From contig NZ_MIJZ01000013.1 in the NCBI RefSeq assembly GCF_001730285.1, forward strand, positions 186,001 through 250,000: a stretch of 64,000 nucleotides of DNA, written 5' to 3'. Source of the stretch: Enterococcus ureasiticus. Lineage in GTDB: Bacteria; Bacillota; Bacilli; Lactobacillales; Enterococcaceae. The notes beneath the pieces are model-generated. The model had not been told where the DNA came from. It saw nothing but the letters and a program-made list of their open reading frames with translations, and did no database searches. The translations under genes and the position numbers were made by a program. This document shows, piece after piece, positions 15,901-24,057 of the stretch (positions are counted from its first letter, which is position 1; the number at the start of each line of letters is the position of its first letter).

Positions 15901-16047
15901 ATGACGGATAAAACGAAAGAAAAGATTTTCGCTGAGCGTCAGGACAATTATAAGCAGGAAAAAGAAGAAATTTTTAAAGAAGCTTTAGAAGAATATCATG
16001 ACGACCCCGCAGGAGAAAAAACAGAAGATGAGAAAAATAAGGTATAA
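15901..16047 (+). CDS. Small highly charged protein, 48 aa
   Basis: The ATG at 15901 has GGAGG 8 bases upstream. The product is almost entirely charged: MTDKTKEKIFAERQDNYKQE, then a Glu/Lys-rich helix and an acidic tail EDEKNKV. Predicted to be a soluble helix with no cysteine and no hydrophobic core. A terminator follows immediately. No family recognised; a stress or regulatory peptide is possible but unproven. Confidence 0.65.
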   Translation: MTDKTKEKIFAERQDNYKQEKEEIFKEALEEYHDDPAGEKTEDEKNKV

Positions 16048-16054
16048 ATTTAAA

Positions 16055-16100
16055 TAGGCTAAGTGAATGTTGAAATAATCAATTCACTTAGCCTATTTTT
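16055..16100. terminator. Bidirectional terminator, 48-aa gene / Eis gene
   Basis: AGGCTAAGTGAAT pairs perfectly with ATTCACTTAGCCT; T run on the plus side, A-rich start on the minus exit. Confidence 0.88.
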
Positions 16101-17296
16101 TAAAAATAATCTGCCAAAATCGGCATACCTGTTACTAAACGTTGATCCAATGACTGGATCATTTTTTCTTTTCCTGAAATTTTTCCATAGAAATGTAATT
16201 GAGTCCCTCTGCGGTACCCCATAAAAAGTTGTGTCAATGTTTGAATCGTGCTTGCAATTACATCCTCTTCACTCAATGATTCAGGGATTTGATCAAGTTC
16301 TCTTACAGAACTCTGACCATTTTCATCGATTAACAATTCCCAGATTCCATTATTCCATGAACCATAATCATCTTCAATTTTAAGATAATAAGCTTCAGCA
16401 CTTCCTACAGTAAAAGGATACTTACGCAGAAAGCTTTCTAAATCAACAATTCTAGCCATCATAAAAGGGGTCACTTTCATTTCTACTAATGGCGACGACA
16501 TTAGATAGCTTAGATTTTCACCATCAAAACCTGTTTCTAAATGAAATTCTCGCGATGAACCATTATGTGAACCAATAAAACGAATGATTGATTGAAAGGC
16601 TTGATTCGTTAGATAGCCCCATTCTTTAATCACAAAACGCTCTGCGCTAGATTGATAAATCAAGTAGCCCTGAGGATTGCCCAATTCGTCTTCATAAAGT
16701 GCAAATAAATTCTTATCATCCAGACCAAATGCATACTCAAACCACCAAGATTCCCGAATTACTGCCCCTCTTTGGTTGTTAGGTAACTCAGAATAGATTT
16801 GCTGACAAACACTTTTGGCTTCTTCATAGGTAACTCGTTTCATCTTGCCTGGCGTTGCCTTCACGTTTGGCCAATCTGCTGCTTTAACAGTATAACTAAT
16901 TTGTTCAAATACCTGCTCAAAACCATATTTTCGATAAAAAGGATATGAAAATGGCGCTAAGTATGCTAATTCAACCTTATTTTCAGCTAGTTCTGCTAGT
17001 AGCTGCTTCATAATAGTTGAAATGCCCCCTCGTCCCCGATATTCAGGATAAGAAGAAACACAACCAATTCCAGCCATTTGGTAACTGATTCCATGAAATG
17101 CCACTTTGAATGGTGTAGAAATCACTTGACTTGTTAAAGCATCTTCTAAAAAATACCCATAATTCAAAGAGTGTGCGACAATTTTCTTAAAACGCCTTTT
17201 CCGCTCTTCTGTTTTTTCAGCATTGAAAGCATATGCTGCTAAATCGAAAATATCATCTATATTTTTTTCACCCATAATACGTACTTCTTTTTCCAT
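16100..17296 (-). CDS. Eis-family GNAT N-acetyltransferase
   Basis: 398 aa. The N-terminal GNAT domain has CVSSYPEYRGRGGISTIMKQLL, the acetyl-CoA pyrophosphate-binding RGxGG motif, and LAPFSYPFYRKYGFEQ. A second GNAT-like domain and a C-terminal sterol-carrier-like domain follow, ending at MPILADYF, whose terminal carboxylate is the proposed catalytic base in Eis enzymes. Eis proteins acetylate amines such as aminoglycosides or lysines; the natural substrate here is unknown. Single gene in a convergent pair with the 48-aa gene. Confidence 0.9.
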   Translation of the reverse strand: MEKEVRIMGEKNIDDIFDLAAYAFNAEKTEERKRRFKKIVAHSLNYGYFLEDALTSQVISTPFKVAFHGISYQMAGIGCVSSYPEYRGRGGISTIMKQLLAELAENKVELAYLAPFSYPFYRKYGFEQVFEQISYTVKAADWPNVKATPGKMKRVTYEEAKSVCQQIYSELPNNQRGAVIRESWWFEYAFGLDDKNLFALYEDELGNPQGYLIYQSSAERFVIKEWGYLTNQAFQSIIRFIGSHNGSSREFHLETGFDGENLSYLMSSPLVEMKVTPFMMARIVDLESFLRKYPFTVGSAEAYYLKIEDDYGSWNNGIWELLIDENGQSSVRELDQIPESLSEEDVIASTIQTLTQLFMGYRRGTQLHFYGKISGKEKMIQSLDQRLVTGMPILADYF

Positions 17297-17385
17297 TTTG
17301 ATCCACCCTAACTATAAGTAACTTCTTACTTTTCATTGTACTCCAATGTAAAACGATGTCCAGAAAAAAGCGAACTCTGTCAATA

Positions 17386-17430
17386 CAAAAAAAGACTAGG
17401 ACATGACCATTAATAGTCTATCCCAGTCTC
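17386..17430 (-). terminator. Terminator downstream of the orphan PTS IIC gene
   Basis: On the minus strand AGACTGGGA and GAC pair with GTC and TCCTAGTCT, followed by TTTTTTTG. Confidence 0.7.
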
Positions 17431-17476
17431 ATCAACTCGTTCACTTACACTATAACAATCTAAAACGATTTTCGCT

Positions 17477-18880
17477 TTATTCTTCTGGCTCTCCTAAATT
17501 TGGATCCATTTTATTCGCCGCAATAACAAACGGAGCCCAAATAACAAATGCGACAGCCAAATTGACAATCGTTAAGACAATTGCTCGCCAATCACCCGCT
17601 GTTGCTAAGAAACCACTAATAATCGTCGGCATTACCCAAATCACATTCACAACAACAGGATTCACCAAACCAGCCATTGTAGCGAAATAAGCGATTGTAG
17701 CTGTTACTAATGGCGCTACAATAAATGGAATCAGCATAATCGGATTCAAGACAACTGGCATACCAAACATCACTGGTTCATTGATATTGAATAATCCTGG
17801 CCCTATGCCAAGTTTGCCGACAGTTTTGTAATCTGCACGTTTAGATAAGAGTAATATAGAAATAATCAAAACCAATGTAACACCCGCGCCACCAGGCCAA
17901 ACAAATGCTTCAAAGGAACCAGCAACCCATTTGTAAGGGATTTCATTTCCTTGTTGATACGCATTCGTATTATCAACCATCGCTACACCATAAATCGATT
18001 GTAAAACCGGTGACATAATATTGGTTCCATGGAGTCCGAAGAACCACAAAACATGCACCAATAAGACAATCAAGAGGACAGCCCCGTAACCTTGGGATAA
18101 ACCGAGCAATGGCGTTTGAATCGATTCAGATATCCAATCAATCAATAATTTCCCTGTTAATTGTTCAAATACATGATAAATCAATCCTGATACATATAAA
18201 GCTGTCACACCTGGAATAATTGCAGCAAAAGCTTTTGATACTGCTGGTGGCACTGAATCAGGCATTTTGATGACAATATTTTTCTTCATCAATTTAGCAA
18301 ATATAATAACAGAAATAAAACCAAAAATCATTGCTGTAAACAAGCCTGTTCCACCCATGTATTTACTAAATGGGAAATACCCCCAAGCACCCGCATCAAC
18401 AGCAGAAACACCATCAACCGTATTGACAGTCGCACCCGCATCAGTAAAAAGTTGGGCAATATTCTTTGGTAATTTTTCAGCTAAGGTAACTGTCGCAGTT
18501 GCACTTTGTGGTAAACCAATAAAAAATGCAGCTAATGATATTAGCATACCTGATAAGGCATCGACATCATAAGCCCTTGCTACGTTGTATCCTAAAGATG
18601 CAGCAAAAACAACGGCCATGATAGCTAGAGTTCCAGTCCAAACCAAACCATTTATCGCAATCACCGGCGTGAAGAAACTAGTAATTGCATTTCCTTCTCC
18701 TAGATACGTGTTCGGAAAATCGCGCATAAACGCATTTAGTAAAACGGCAATCGCTCCAGCCATCGTAACCGGCATCATACCGATAAACGCATCTCTGAGT
18801 GCAACTAAATGTTTCTGTGCCCCAATTTTTGCAGCAATAGGCAAGATATACCTTTCCATCCACGCGGTTAATCCATTCAT
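17477..18880 (-). CDS. PTS lactose/cellobiose-family IIC permease (orphan, own sigma-54 promoter)
   Basis: 467 aa from the ATG at 18880 (GGGAGG 7 bases upstream). CelB-type IIC: starts MNGLTAWMERYILPIAAKIG, carries MPDSVPPAVSKAFAAIIPG, WFFGLHGTNI and GPGLFNINEPVMFGMPVVLNP, the substrate-site loop with the NEP motif. About ten membrane spans. It imports a beta-glucoside or amino-sugar disaccharide with phosphorylation by IIB/IIA. No IIA or IIB is adjacent, so it must use partners encoded elsewhere, probably those at 21643-22313 or 25462-26135. It has a separate sigma-54 promoter. Confidence 0.92.
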   Translation of the reverse strand: MNGLTAWMERYILPIAAKIGAQKHLVALRDAFIGMMPVTMAGAIAVLLNAFMRDFPNTYLGEGNAITSFFTPVIAINGLVWTGTLAIMAVVFAASLGYNVARAYDVDALSGMLISLAAFFIGLPQSATATVTLAEKLPKNIAQLFTDAGATVNTVDGVSAVDAGAWGYFPFSKYMGGTGLFTAMIFGFISVIIFAKLMKKNIVIKMPDSVPPAVSKAFAAIIPGVTALYVSGLIYHVFEQLTGKLLIDWISESIQTPLLGLSQGYGAVLLIVLLVHVLWFFGLHGTNIMSPVLQSIYGVAMVDNTNAYQQGNEIPYKWVAGSFEAFVWPGGAGVTLVLIISILLLSKRADYKTVGKLGIGPGLFNINEPVMFGMPVVLNPIMLIPFIVAPLVTATIAYFATMAGLVNPVVVNVIWVMPTIISGFLATAGDWRAIVLTIVNLAVAFVIWAPFVIAANKMDPNLGEPEE

Positions 18881-18990
18881 TTTTTGTCCTCCCAAAAATT
18901 TATTTATTTAAAAAGTGTTCACTTTTTAAAAACTGGTTCATACCTCCATGTAAAATATTGTATCAATATAACCTTACATTCTTATAATAA

Positions 18991-19004
18991 GCAATAACCA
19001 TGCC
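18991..19004 (-). promoter_or_regulatory. Sigma-54 promoter of the orphan IIC gene
   Basis: On the minus strand TTTGGCATGGTTATTGC: GG, exactly ten bases, GC, matching the -24/-12 consensus, about 110 bases before the ATG. The same architecture precedes the two IIB genes. Confidence 0.85.
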
Positions 19005-19007
19005 AAA

Positions 19008-19023
19008 TTGATCTATACCAAAA
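19008..19023 (-). promoter_or_regulatory. dre-like operator next to the sigma-54 promoter
   Basis: TTTTGGTATAGATCAA resembles NagR/DasR (GntR-HutC) sites of the TGGTCTAGACCA type used for amino-sugar genes. It touches the -24 element and could block it. No GntR gene lies in the window. Confidence 0.45.
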
Positions 19024-19033
19024 CAGAGTGAAT

Positions 19034-19080
19034 ATAAAGCGCTTTCTCAACACACTGAATTACACACTTGTTACACTGTG
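19034..19080 (-). promoter_or_regulatory. Putative cre site and activator half-sites
   Basis: AAAGCGCTTT at 19036-19045 is a symmetric cre-like core for CcpA. Directly upstream, ACACACT-type units occur at ~19050, ~19062 and a weaker one at ~19073 (11-12 bp apart), the same units (inverse AGTGTGT) that precede the other two sigma-54 promoters; probable binding sites of the LevR-type activator. Confidence 0.5.
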
Positions 19081-19103
19081 TGTTGTGTGTGTAAAAAATG
19101 CGC

Positions 19104-19131
19104 AAAAAAAAGAGTGCCTCTATGACACTCT
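19104..19131 (-). terminator. Terminator of the first PTS operon
   Basis: On the minus strand AGAGTG, loop TCATAGAGG, CACTCT, eight T residues, right after the DUF3284 gene. Confidence 0.85.
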
Positions 19132-19133
19132 CA

Positions 19134-19547
19134 TCAATATGATTCTTCCATCATTTTTAACATTTTAGTAAACTGGCGTTTTTTAAAAAACATAAGTATA
19201 GTGCCAAGTACGGCATCGTTCATTTTTTGTAAAAACCCATAGGATTCCATTTTTTCATTATAACGAATCTCACAAGATTTTTCATCTAGTGGTTTGATAT
19301 CATATTGGACCAAGAAATCATTTTTTGTTGTAGATGTTCTAAAATGGTAAGATGAATTTTCAACAAGTTTTTCTACTTTGATACGAGCCCGGCTATTTTT
19401 TGAAAATTCCTTGACGTATTCAAAGTTGTTCAATTGTTTTCTTGTTAAACTTTTGCCCGTATGCTTCCGTATATCAAACAAAACAGAATCCATGACTTGG
19501 TCATAAAAAACAGATGCAGGAATATTCATTTTTTTTATAATTTCCAT
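19134..19547 (-). CDS. DUF3284 domain protein
   Basis: 137 aa. MEIIKKMNIPASVFYDQVMDSVLFDI and the C-terminal FFKKRQFTKMLKMMEESY match the DUF3284 pattern, a START/Bet v1-like small-molecule fold that recurs beside cellobiose-type PTS genes in Enterococcus and Lactobacillus. Function unknown; context suggests a role tied to beta-glucoside uptake. Its ATG overlaps the previous stop (TAATG), so translation is coupled. Last gene of the operon. Confidence 0.78.
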   Translation of the reverse strand: MEIIKKMNIPASVFYDQVMDSVLFDIRKHTGKSLTRKQLNNFEYVKEFSKNSRARIKVEKLVENSSYHFRTSTTKNDFLVQYDIKPLDEKSCEIRYNEKMESYGFLQKMNDAVLGTILMFFKKRQFTKMLKMMEESY

Positions 19548-19744
19548 TATCTTTTCACCTCGTTACTATTTTTCTTATTTTGTTCTTCTTTCTTTCTGCC
19601 TTTGAAGAAAAAGTACCCTCCAACAATCACTAAGAAAATACCTGTCGTCATACTTAACAAATCATACTTCATTGATGCAGGATTAAGCGCATATAAAATT
19701 ATTATTAAGCCAATACTGCATACGAATAAACCATTTCTTACCAT
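19547..19744 (-). CDS. Small two-helix membrane protein, 65 aa
   Basis: Start chosen at the ATG at 19744; an upstream frame to 19804 overlaps the preceding gene and lacks a site. Two hydrophobic segments (residues ~5-21 and ~31-48) and a lysine-rich tail KGRKKEEQNKKNSNEVKR. No family recognised. It lies between the 72-aa gene and the DUF3284 gene in the PTS operon. Confidence 0.7.
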   Translation of the reverse strand: MVRNGLFVCSIGLIIILYALNPASMKYDLLSMTTGIFLVIVGGYFFFKGRKKEEQNKKNSNEVKR

Positions 19745-19764
19745 TTTACATCCATCCAATCTTT

Positions 19765-19983
19765 TTAAACTGCAGCTGCTTGGAAGAACAAGACACCGCC
19801 CCAAGGTTGTGCTTTGATTATTTCTTTTGCTTTTTTAGCTGCTTCTTCTTTGTCTCCTGTTACATCAAAGGCTAATTTGATTCCTTTTTTTTCTTTAAAA
19901 GTGTATGTAAAATCTCCACCATCATAGTTCTCTAATAACTTTTTGATTTCTTCTTGTTGCATTGCACTAGCAATTGTGATCAT
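19765..19983 (-). CDS. Small conserved protein in PTS operon, 72 aa
   Basis: The ATG at 19983 has AGGAGAG 6 bases upstream. The product (MITIASAMQQEEIKKLLENY... FDVTGDKEEAAKKAKEIIKA) appears as a small alpha/beta domain ending in a hydrophobic VLFFQAAAV. No family recognised. A 32-nt hairpin (GTTGCTTTC/GAAAGCAGC) lies in the 72-bp gap after the IIC gene, which might separate mRNA stability of the two parts of the operon. Confidence 0.7.
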   Translation of the reverse strand: MITIASAMQQEEIKKLLENYDGGDFTYTFKEKKGIKLAFDVTGDKEEAAKKAKEIIKAQPWGGVLFFQAAAV

Positions 19984-20055
19984 ATTAAGCTCTCCTAACA
20001 ATTAAGTAGCTGCTTTCACTTCCAGAGAAGCGAAAGCAACATACTATTTTATTTT

Positions 20056-21510
20056 TTACTCAAAATCTGTTGGTTCCATTCTATTGGCTGCAATAACAAA
20101 CGGTGTCCAGATAAGGAATGTAACCACCATACACACAAGCGTTACGATTGGCGCTCTCCAGTCTGCTCCTGTTGCTAAGAATGATAGCAAGATTGGCGGT
20201 ACAACCCACGTCACTTGTTGTGATACTGGCGCTACTAATCCGAAGTAAGTTGCTAACCAGCCGATTGTTGTTGCAACAACTGGTGCTACTAAGAATGGTA
20301 CAAACATGATTGCATTTAATACAATTGGTAAACCAAACATGATTGGTTCGTTAATGTTGAAGATACCAGGTCCTAATGACAATTTACCAACTGTTAGGTA
20401 ATCTGCACGTTTAGAGAATAACAAGATAGCGATGATCAAGACGATCGTACCACCTGAACCACCAAACCATGCAAATGCATCAAATGAACCACGAACCCAC
20501 ATATACGCTTTTCCATCATCAATGGCTTTCAAGACAGCTGGCGTACCAGTTAAGCCTTTATATCCTTTTTGGAAAATATCGATATTGATTAATTGTGCTT
20601 GTCCCCAGATACCTTCTAAAACTGGTGCCAATACGTTTGGACCATGAATTCCGAAGAACCAGAAAATTTGAACGAAGATCGTTACGATCAATACAGCGCC
20701 CAGACCTTGAGATAAGCCCAAGAACGGTTCTGCAATATATTTTTGAACTAGATCGATGATCAATTGTCCGTTCGTTAATTTACCTACTACATAGTTAATA
20801 ATTGCAATAACATATAATGCGATCGTTGCAGGTAAAATCGCAGCGAAAGCTTTTGATACTGCTGGCGGAACTGAATCAGGCATTTTGATCGTGATATTCG
20901 CCAACATTAATTTACAGAAAATGATAACAGAAATTGCACCCATGATCATTACTGTGAAGTATGCGTTACCATTTAAGTGATCCAGTTTTAACCAACCCCA
21001 ACCGCCTGCTGTTAAGCCTTCAGCTGTTGCTGACCAACCACTTGTTGCTGAATTTTCATTGATTGTATTCATTAATTCTTTTGGAACAGCTGTTTCTAAT
21101 GTATTAGAATAAGCAAAAGCAATTCCTTGAATCAATGTTGCTAAACCAACGATACCACCCGCTAAGTCATTTACTTTGTATGCTCTCGCTAGATTGTAGC
21201 CCCAAGAAAAGGCAAAAATCAAACCGGCAATCGCCAAAGTACCATTCCAAACAAAACCGTTGATTCCAATAATAACATTAATAACTGCAAAGATACCTTT
21301 GTCTGCAGCGAGATTTGCTGCATAGTCTGAGAAAAACTGCTGCGGCAAGTCACGAATCATCGCGTTGATCATTACTGCAATCGAACCTGCCATTGTTGCC
21401 GGCATTGTTCCGATAAAGGCATCACGTAATGCAACCAAGTGTTTCTGAGCGCCGATTTTACCGGCTACAGGTAGAATGTATTTCTCCATCCAGGCTGTTA
21501 ATCCATCCAT
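20056..21510 (-). CDS. PTS lactose/cellobiose-family IIC permease (operon 1)
   Basis: 484 aa CelB-type permease. MDGLTAWMEKYILPVAGKIG, MPDSVPPAVSKAFAAILPA, WFFGIHGPNVL and GPGIFNINEPIMFGLPIVLNA are present. It is closer to the orphan IIC at 17477-18880 than to the IIC of operon 2 (same DAFIGxMPxTMAG start, same length class). It follows the IIB-IIA pair and thus forms a complete IIBAC set driven by the sigma-54 promoter at 22361-22374. Confidence 0.94.
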   Translation of the reverse strand: MDGLTAWMEKYILPVAGKIGAQKHLVALRDAFIGTMPATMAGSIAVMINAMIRDLPQQFFSDYAANLAADKGIFAVINVIIGINGFVWNGTLAIAGLIFAFSWGYNLARAYKVNDLAGGIVGLATLIQGIAFAYSNTLETAVPKELMNTINENSATSGWSATAEGLTAGGWGWLKLDHLNGNAYFTVMIMGAISVIIFCKLMLANITIKMPDSVPPAVSKAFAAILPATIALYVIAIINYVVGKLTNGQLIIDLVQKYIAEPFLGLSQGLGAVLIVTIFVQIFWFFGIHGPNVLAPVLEGIWGQAQLINIDIFQKGYKGLTGTPAVLKAIDDGKAYMWVRGSFDAFAWFGGSGGTIVLIIAILLFSKRADYLTVGKLSLGPGIFNINEPIMFGLPIVLNAIMFVPFLVAPVVATTIGWLATYFGLVAPVSQQVTWVVPPILLSFLATGADWRAPIVTLVCMVVTFLIWTPFVIAANRMEPTDFE

Positions 21511-21642
21511 TTTTTAATTCCTCCTATAAATAATTTTTATCTAAAGAGCGATTAAGCTCCTTAAAACAAAGTAGCTGTTAAAGTCCCGTTCAAAAAACTT
21601 TAACCTCTATTTTCTTCCGTTCAAAAAAGAAAATATCACAGC

Positions 21643-21963
21643 TTATTCGTTATCCATACGGCGATATAGATCGATGATCTCTTTTGCTAAATCAGTAAAA
21701 GCAATCGCTGTCATTAAATGGTCCTGACTATGAACCGTCAATAAAGTCACTTGGATATGGTTTCCTTGTGCTTCTTGTGTTAACATTCCTGTTTGAGAAT
21801 GGTGGGCTTGGACTAAAGATTCTTCTGCATCAACGATTTTTTGATCTGCTAATTCGAAGTCTCCTGCTTTGGCTGCGGCAATCGCTTCCATTGCATCGCT
21901 CTTAGCATTTCCTCCATACATGATCAAACCCATAACTGCTTCTAAATTTTGTTGCTCTTCCAC
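21643..21963 (-). CDS. PTS lactose/cellobiose IIA (operon 1 copy)
   Basis: 106 aa starting at GTG 21963: GGAG precedes it by 8 bases, and the twin gene at 25462-25782 starts with ATG at the same residue, whereas the upstream ATG at 21981 has no ribosome site. It carries TVHSQDH with phosphorylatable His78 and the metal Asp81. A three-helix bundle, trimeric in the family. It differs from the twin by one residue (HLMTAIAF here, HLMTSIAF there). Confidence 0.93.
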   Translation of the reverse strand: MEEQQNLEAVMGLIMYGGNAKSDAMEAIAAAKAGDFELADQKIVDAEESLVQAHHSQTGMLTQEAQGNHIQVTLLTVHSQDHLMTAIAFTDLAKEIIDLYRRMDNE

Positions 21964-21992
21964 GTTTGTAACTCCGTTCATTTTTTATTTTT

Positions 21993-22313
21993 TTATTTGT
22001 CCATCAAAGCAATTGCTTGATCTAACACTTTTTCGCCGTTCATCATGCCATAATCAGACATATTGATCACGTCGAAGGGAATGCCTTTAGGTGCTAGTTT
22101 TTGTTCAAATTGTGCTTTCATGAAACGAACTTGTGGGCCTAAAAGTAATACGTTTACATCTTTCGCTTCTAAGTTGTTATCTGCATCTGATGCTGATACT
22201 GCAAAGATATCTGCTTCCATTCCACGCTCTTCTGCTGCTTTTTGCATTTTTGTTACTAATAAACTTGTACTCATTCCTGCTGAACATACTAACATAATTG
22301 TTTTTTTAGCCAT
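21993..22313 (-). CDS. PTS cellobiose-type IIB (operon 1 copy)
   Basis: 106 aa. MAKKTIMLVCSAGMSTSLLV is the IIB P-loop with phosphocysteine Cys10. It relays phosphate from IIA to the sugar on IIC. Nearly identical to the twin at 25818-26135, differing only at the C-terminus (MDK against MG). AAGGAG lies upstream of the ATG at 22313. First gene of the operon behind a sigma-54 promoter. Confidence 0.95.
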   Translation of the reverse strand: MAKKTIMLVCSAGMSTSLLVTKMQKAAEERGMEADIFAVSASDADNNLEAKDVNVLLLGPQVRFMKAQFEQKLAPKGIPFDVINMSDYGMMNGEKVLDQAIALMDK

Positions 22314-22360
22314 TTTATTACACTCCTTCTAAATTAGTTGTATTTACACTTTTATATAAA

Positions 22361-22374
22361 GCAAGAAGTATGCC
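22361..22374 (-). promoter_or_regulatory. Sigma-54 promoter, PTS operon 1
   Basis: TTTGGCATACTTCTTGCTTT on the minus strand: GG, ten bases, GC. About 48 bases upstream of the IIB ATG. Confidence 0.9.
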
Positions 22375-22381
22375 AAAAAAA

Positions 22382-22422
22382 GTATAGACCAAACCTAGTA
22401 ACAACAAGGTTTTGGTCTATAC
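22382..22422. promoter_or_regulatory. Long inverted repeat with dre-like arms
   Basis: GTATAGACCAAACCT and AGGTTTTGGTCTATAC pair around TAGTAACAAC. Each arm contains TTGGTCTATAC, resembling half of a NagR/DasR-type operator. It lies between the sigma-54 promoter and the activator repeats and is duplicated at 26205-26243. Confidence 0.6.
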
Positions 22423-22430
22423 AGATTGTG

Positions 22431-22461
22431 TACACACTACTATTCCACATGCTACACACTA
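22431..22461 (-). promoter_or_regulatory. Upstream activator repeats, operon 1
   Basis: TAGTGTGTA occurs twice on the minus strand, at 22439-22431 and 22461-22453, exactly 22 bp apart (two helical turns). The same pair and spacing occur at 26253-26283. Likely enhancer for the sigma-54 activator encoded at 26285-28999. Confidence 0.7.
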
Positions 22462-22538
22462 GATTTTGTGTGCGCTTTCTTTCCCGTTATAAAGACATTT
22501 CTATTAATTTGAAGAATCGTTAGATAGTTGTCTTCTTT

Positions 22539-23936
22539 TTAGTTAAAACCATTATTTTCAGTTAACTCTTTAAACCAGTAACCACTTTTTTTGATCGTTC
22601 TTTTTGCTTCATTGTCTAAATCGACAGCAATAAATCCGTAGCGATTTTTATAGGCATTCAACCATGACCAGTTATCCATACAAGTCCACATATGATACCC
22701 TTGGACTTGGCTTCCTTGTTGTATTGCTTGATGTACCCATTTTAAGTGATCTGTGACAAATTCGATTCGATAATCATCTTCAATCATTCCATCAGCATTC
22801 ACGAAACGTTCTTCGCCTTCTACACCCATGCCGTTTTCAGAAATATAGCAACGGATATTGCCATAGTTTTCTTTCAAGTTCATTAAGGTATCATAAATGC
22901 CTTTTTCATAAATTTCCCAACCACGATATGGGTTCATTTTTTTACCGGGCATATCATATACATCATAAAAATCTTCAGGTAAGATACTATTTCCTGCGAT
23001 TTCTATCGGTGTTTCTTTGGCTTTAACTCTTCGAGGTTGGTAATAATTGACCCCCAAAAGATCGATTGTATTTTCTGCAATAGTCGTTAAATCCTCAGGT
23101 GTTGTTTCAGGCATCAACTCTTGTTCTTTGACCCACGCCACTATATCTTCTGGAAAATGACCTTTTACAGCAGGATCTAAAAATGAACGATTAAACAACC
23201 CATCGACTAATCGAGCAGCTTTAACATCTTCTTCATTTTCAGGATCTCTAGGGTAACTTGGCGTCAAATTAAGGACGATTCCAATTTCTCCAGTTAAATT
23301 CATATTATGATATACTTCAATCGCTTTAGCACTAGCTAGGGCTTCGTGATAGGCAACTTGAACACCATGTTTTAAGTTTACTTCTTCTGGATAATGCCAT
23401 CCATATAAGTAACCACCTTCAACCGGCACGATTGGTTCATTGTGTGTAAACCATTTTTTCACACGGTCTCCAAATAATTCAAAGCAAGTCTTAGCATAAA
23501 ACACATACTGATCGACAACATCACGATTCAACCAACCGCCTTGCTCTTGCAATACCATTGGCATATCAAAATGATATAAGTTCATGAAAGGTTCAATGCC
23601 TTGCTCCAACAAGCTATTGATCACATCATTATAAAATTCAACGGCTTTTGGATTAACATCTCCCGTTTTTGGATCTGGAATCAATCTGCTCCATTGAATC
23701 GATGTCCGAAAAGAATTATGACCCGTTGCTTTCATCAATTGAATATCTTCATGATATTTCTTATAAAACTGAGAAGTTTTATCCGGGCCTACTTCGTTAA
23801 AAAATAGTTCAGGTTTTTCTTCGTACCAAAAATCCCATATATTTTGCGCTTTTCCATCACCTGCAAAAATACCTTCTGTTTGAGGTCCGCTAGCCGCAGA
23901 TCCCCACCAAAAACCTTCTGGAAACTGATAATTCAT
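22539..23936 (-). CDS. 6-phospho-beta-glucosidase, GH1
   Basis: 465 aa from the ATG at 23936 (AGGAG 9 bases upstream); the ATG at 23945 directly touches the ribosome site. GH1 signatures: FWWGSAASGPQTEG at the N-terminus, WFTHNEP with acid/base Glu and YISENGMG with the nucleophile Glu. NWSWLNAYKNRYGFI holds the Ser, Lys and Tyr that bind the 6-phosphate in phospho-glycosidases. It hydrolyses the phosphorylated disaccharide after PTS import. Last gene of operon 2, after a large hairpin. Confidence 0.95.
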   Translation of the reverse strand: MNYQFPEGFWWGSAASGPQTEGIFAGDGKAQNIWDFWYEEKPELFFNEVGPDKTSQFYKKYHEDIQLMKATGHNSFRTSIQWSRLIPDPKTGDVNPKAVEFYNDVINSLLEQGIEPFMNLYHFDMPMVLQEQGGWLNRDVVDQYVFYAKTCFELFGDRVKKWFTHNEPIVPVEGGYLYGWHYPEEVNLKHGVQVAYHEALASAKAIEVYHNMNLTGEIGIVLNLTPSYPRDPENEEDVKAARLVDGLFNRSFLDPAVKGHFPEDIVAWVKEQELMPETTPEDLTTIAENTIDLLGVNYYQPRRVKAKETPIEIAGNSILPEDFYDVYDMPGKKMNPYRGWEIYEKGIYDTLMNLKENYGNIRCYISENGMGVEGEERFVNADGMIEDDYRIEFVTDHLKWVHQAIQQGSQVQGYHMWTCMDNWSWLNAYKNRYGFIAVDLDNEAKRTIKKSGYWFKELTENNGFN

Positions 23937-23968
23937 AATCGTCATCTCCTAATATAATTTTATTTGAA

Positions 23969-24048
23969 AATAGATAAAATCCCTCAAAATCGAGACAAAA
24001 CAAAGACTTTGTTTTGTCTCACTTTCTCTTGAGAAGATTTTATCTATT
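23969..24048. repeat. 80-bp palindromic element between IIC and GH1 genes
   Basis: AATAGATAAAAT (23969-23980) pairs perfectly with ATTTTATCTATT (24037-24048); inside, CTCAA pairs with TTGAG and GAGACAAAACAAAG (23992-24005) with CTTTGTTTTGTCTC (24007-24020). A very stable hairpin in the middle of an operon; may terminate partly, protect mRNA ends or be a mobile intergenic repeat. Confidence 0.8.
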
Positions 24049-24057
24049 CGTCTATCA

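Noticed and set aside
18585-18911. Plus-strand 108-codon frame opposite the orphan IIC gene
   Set aside because: Complement shadow of transmembrane codons, no ribosome site, overlaps the IIC start.
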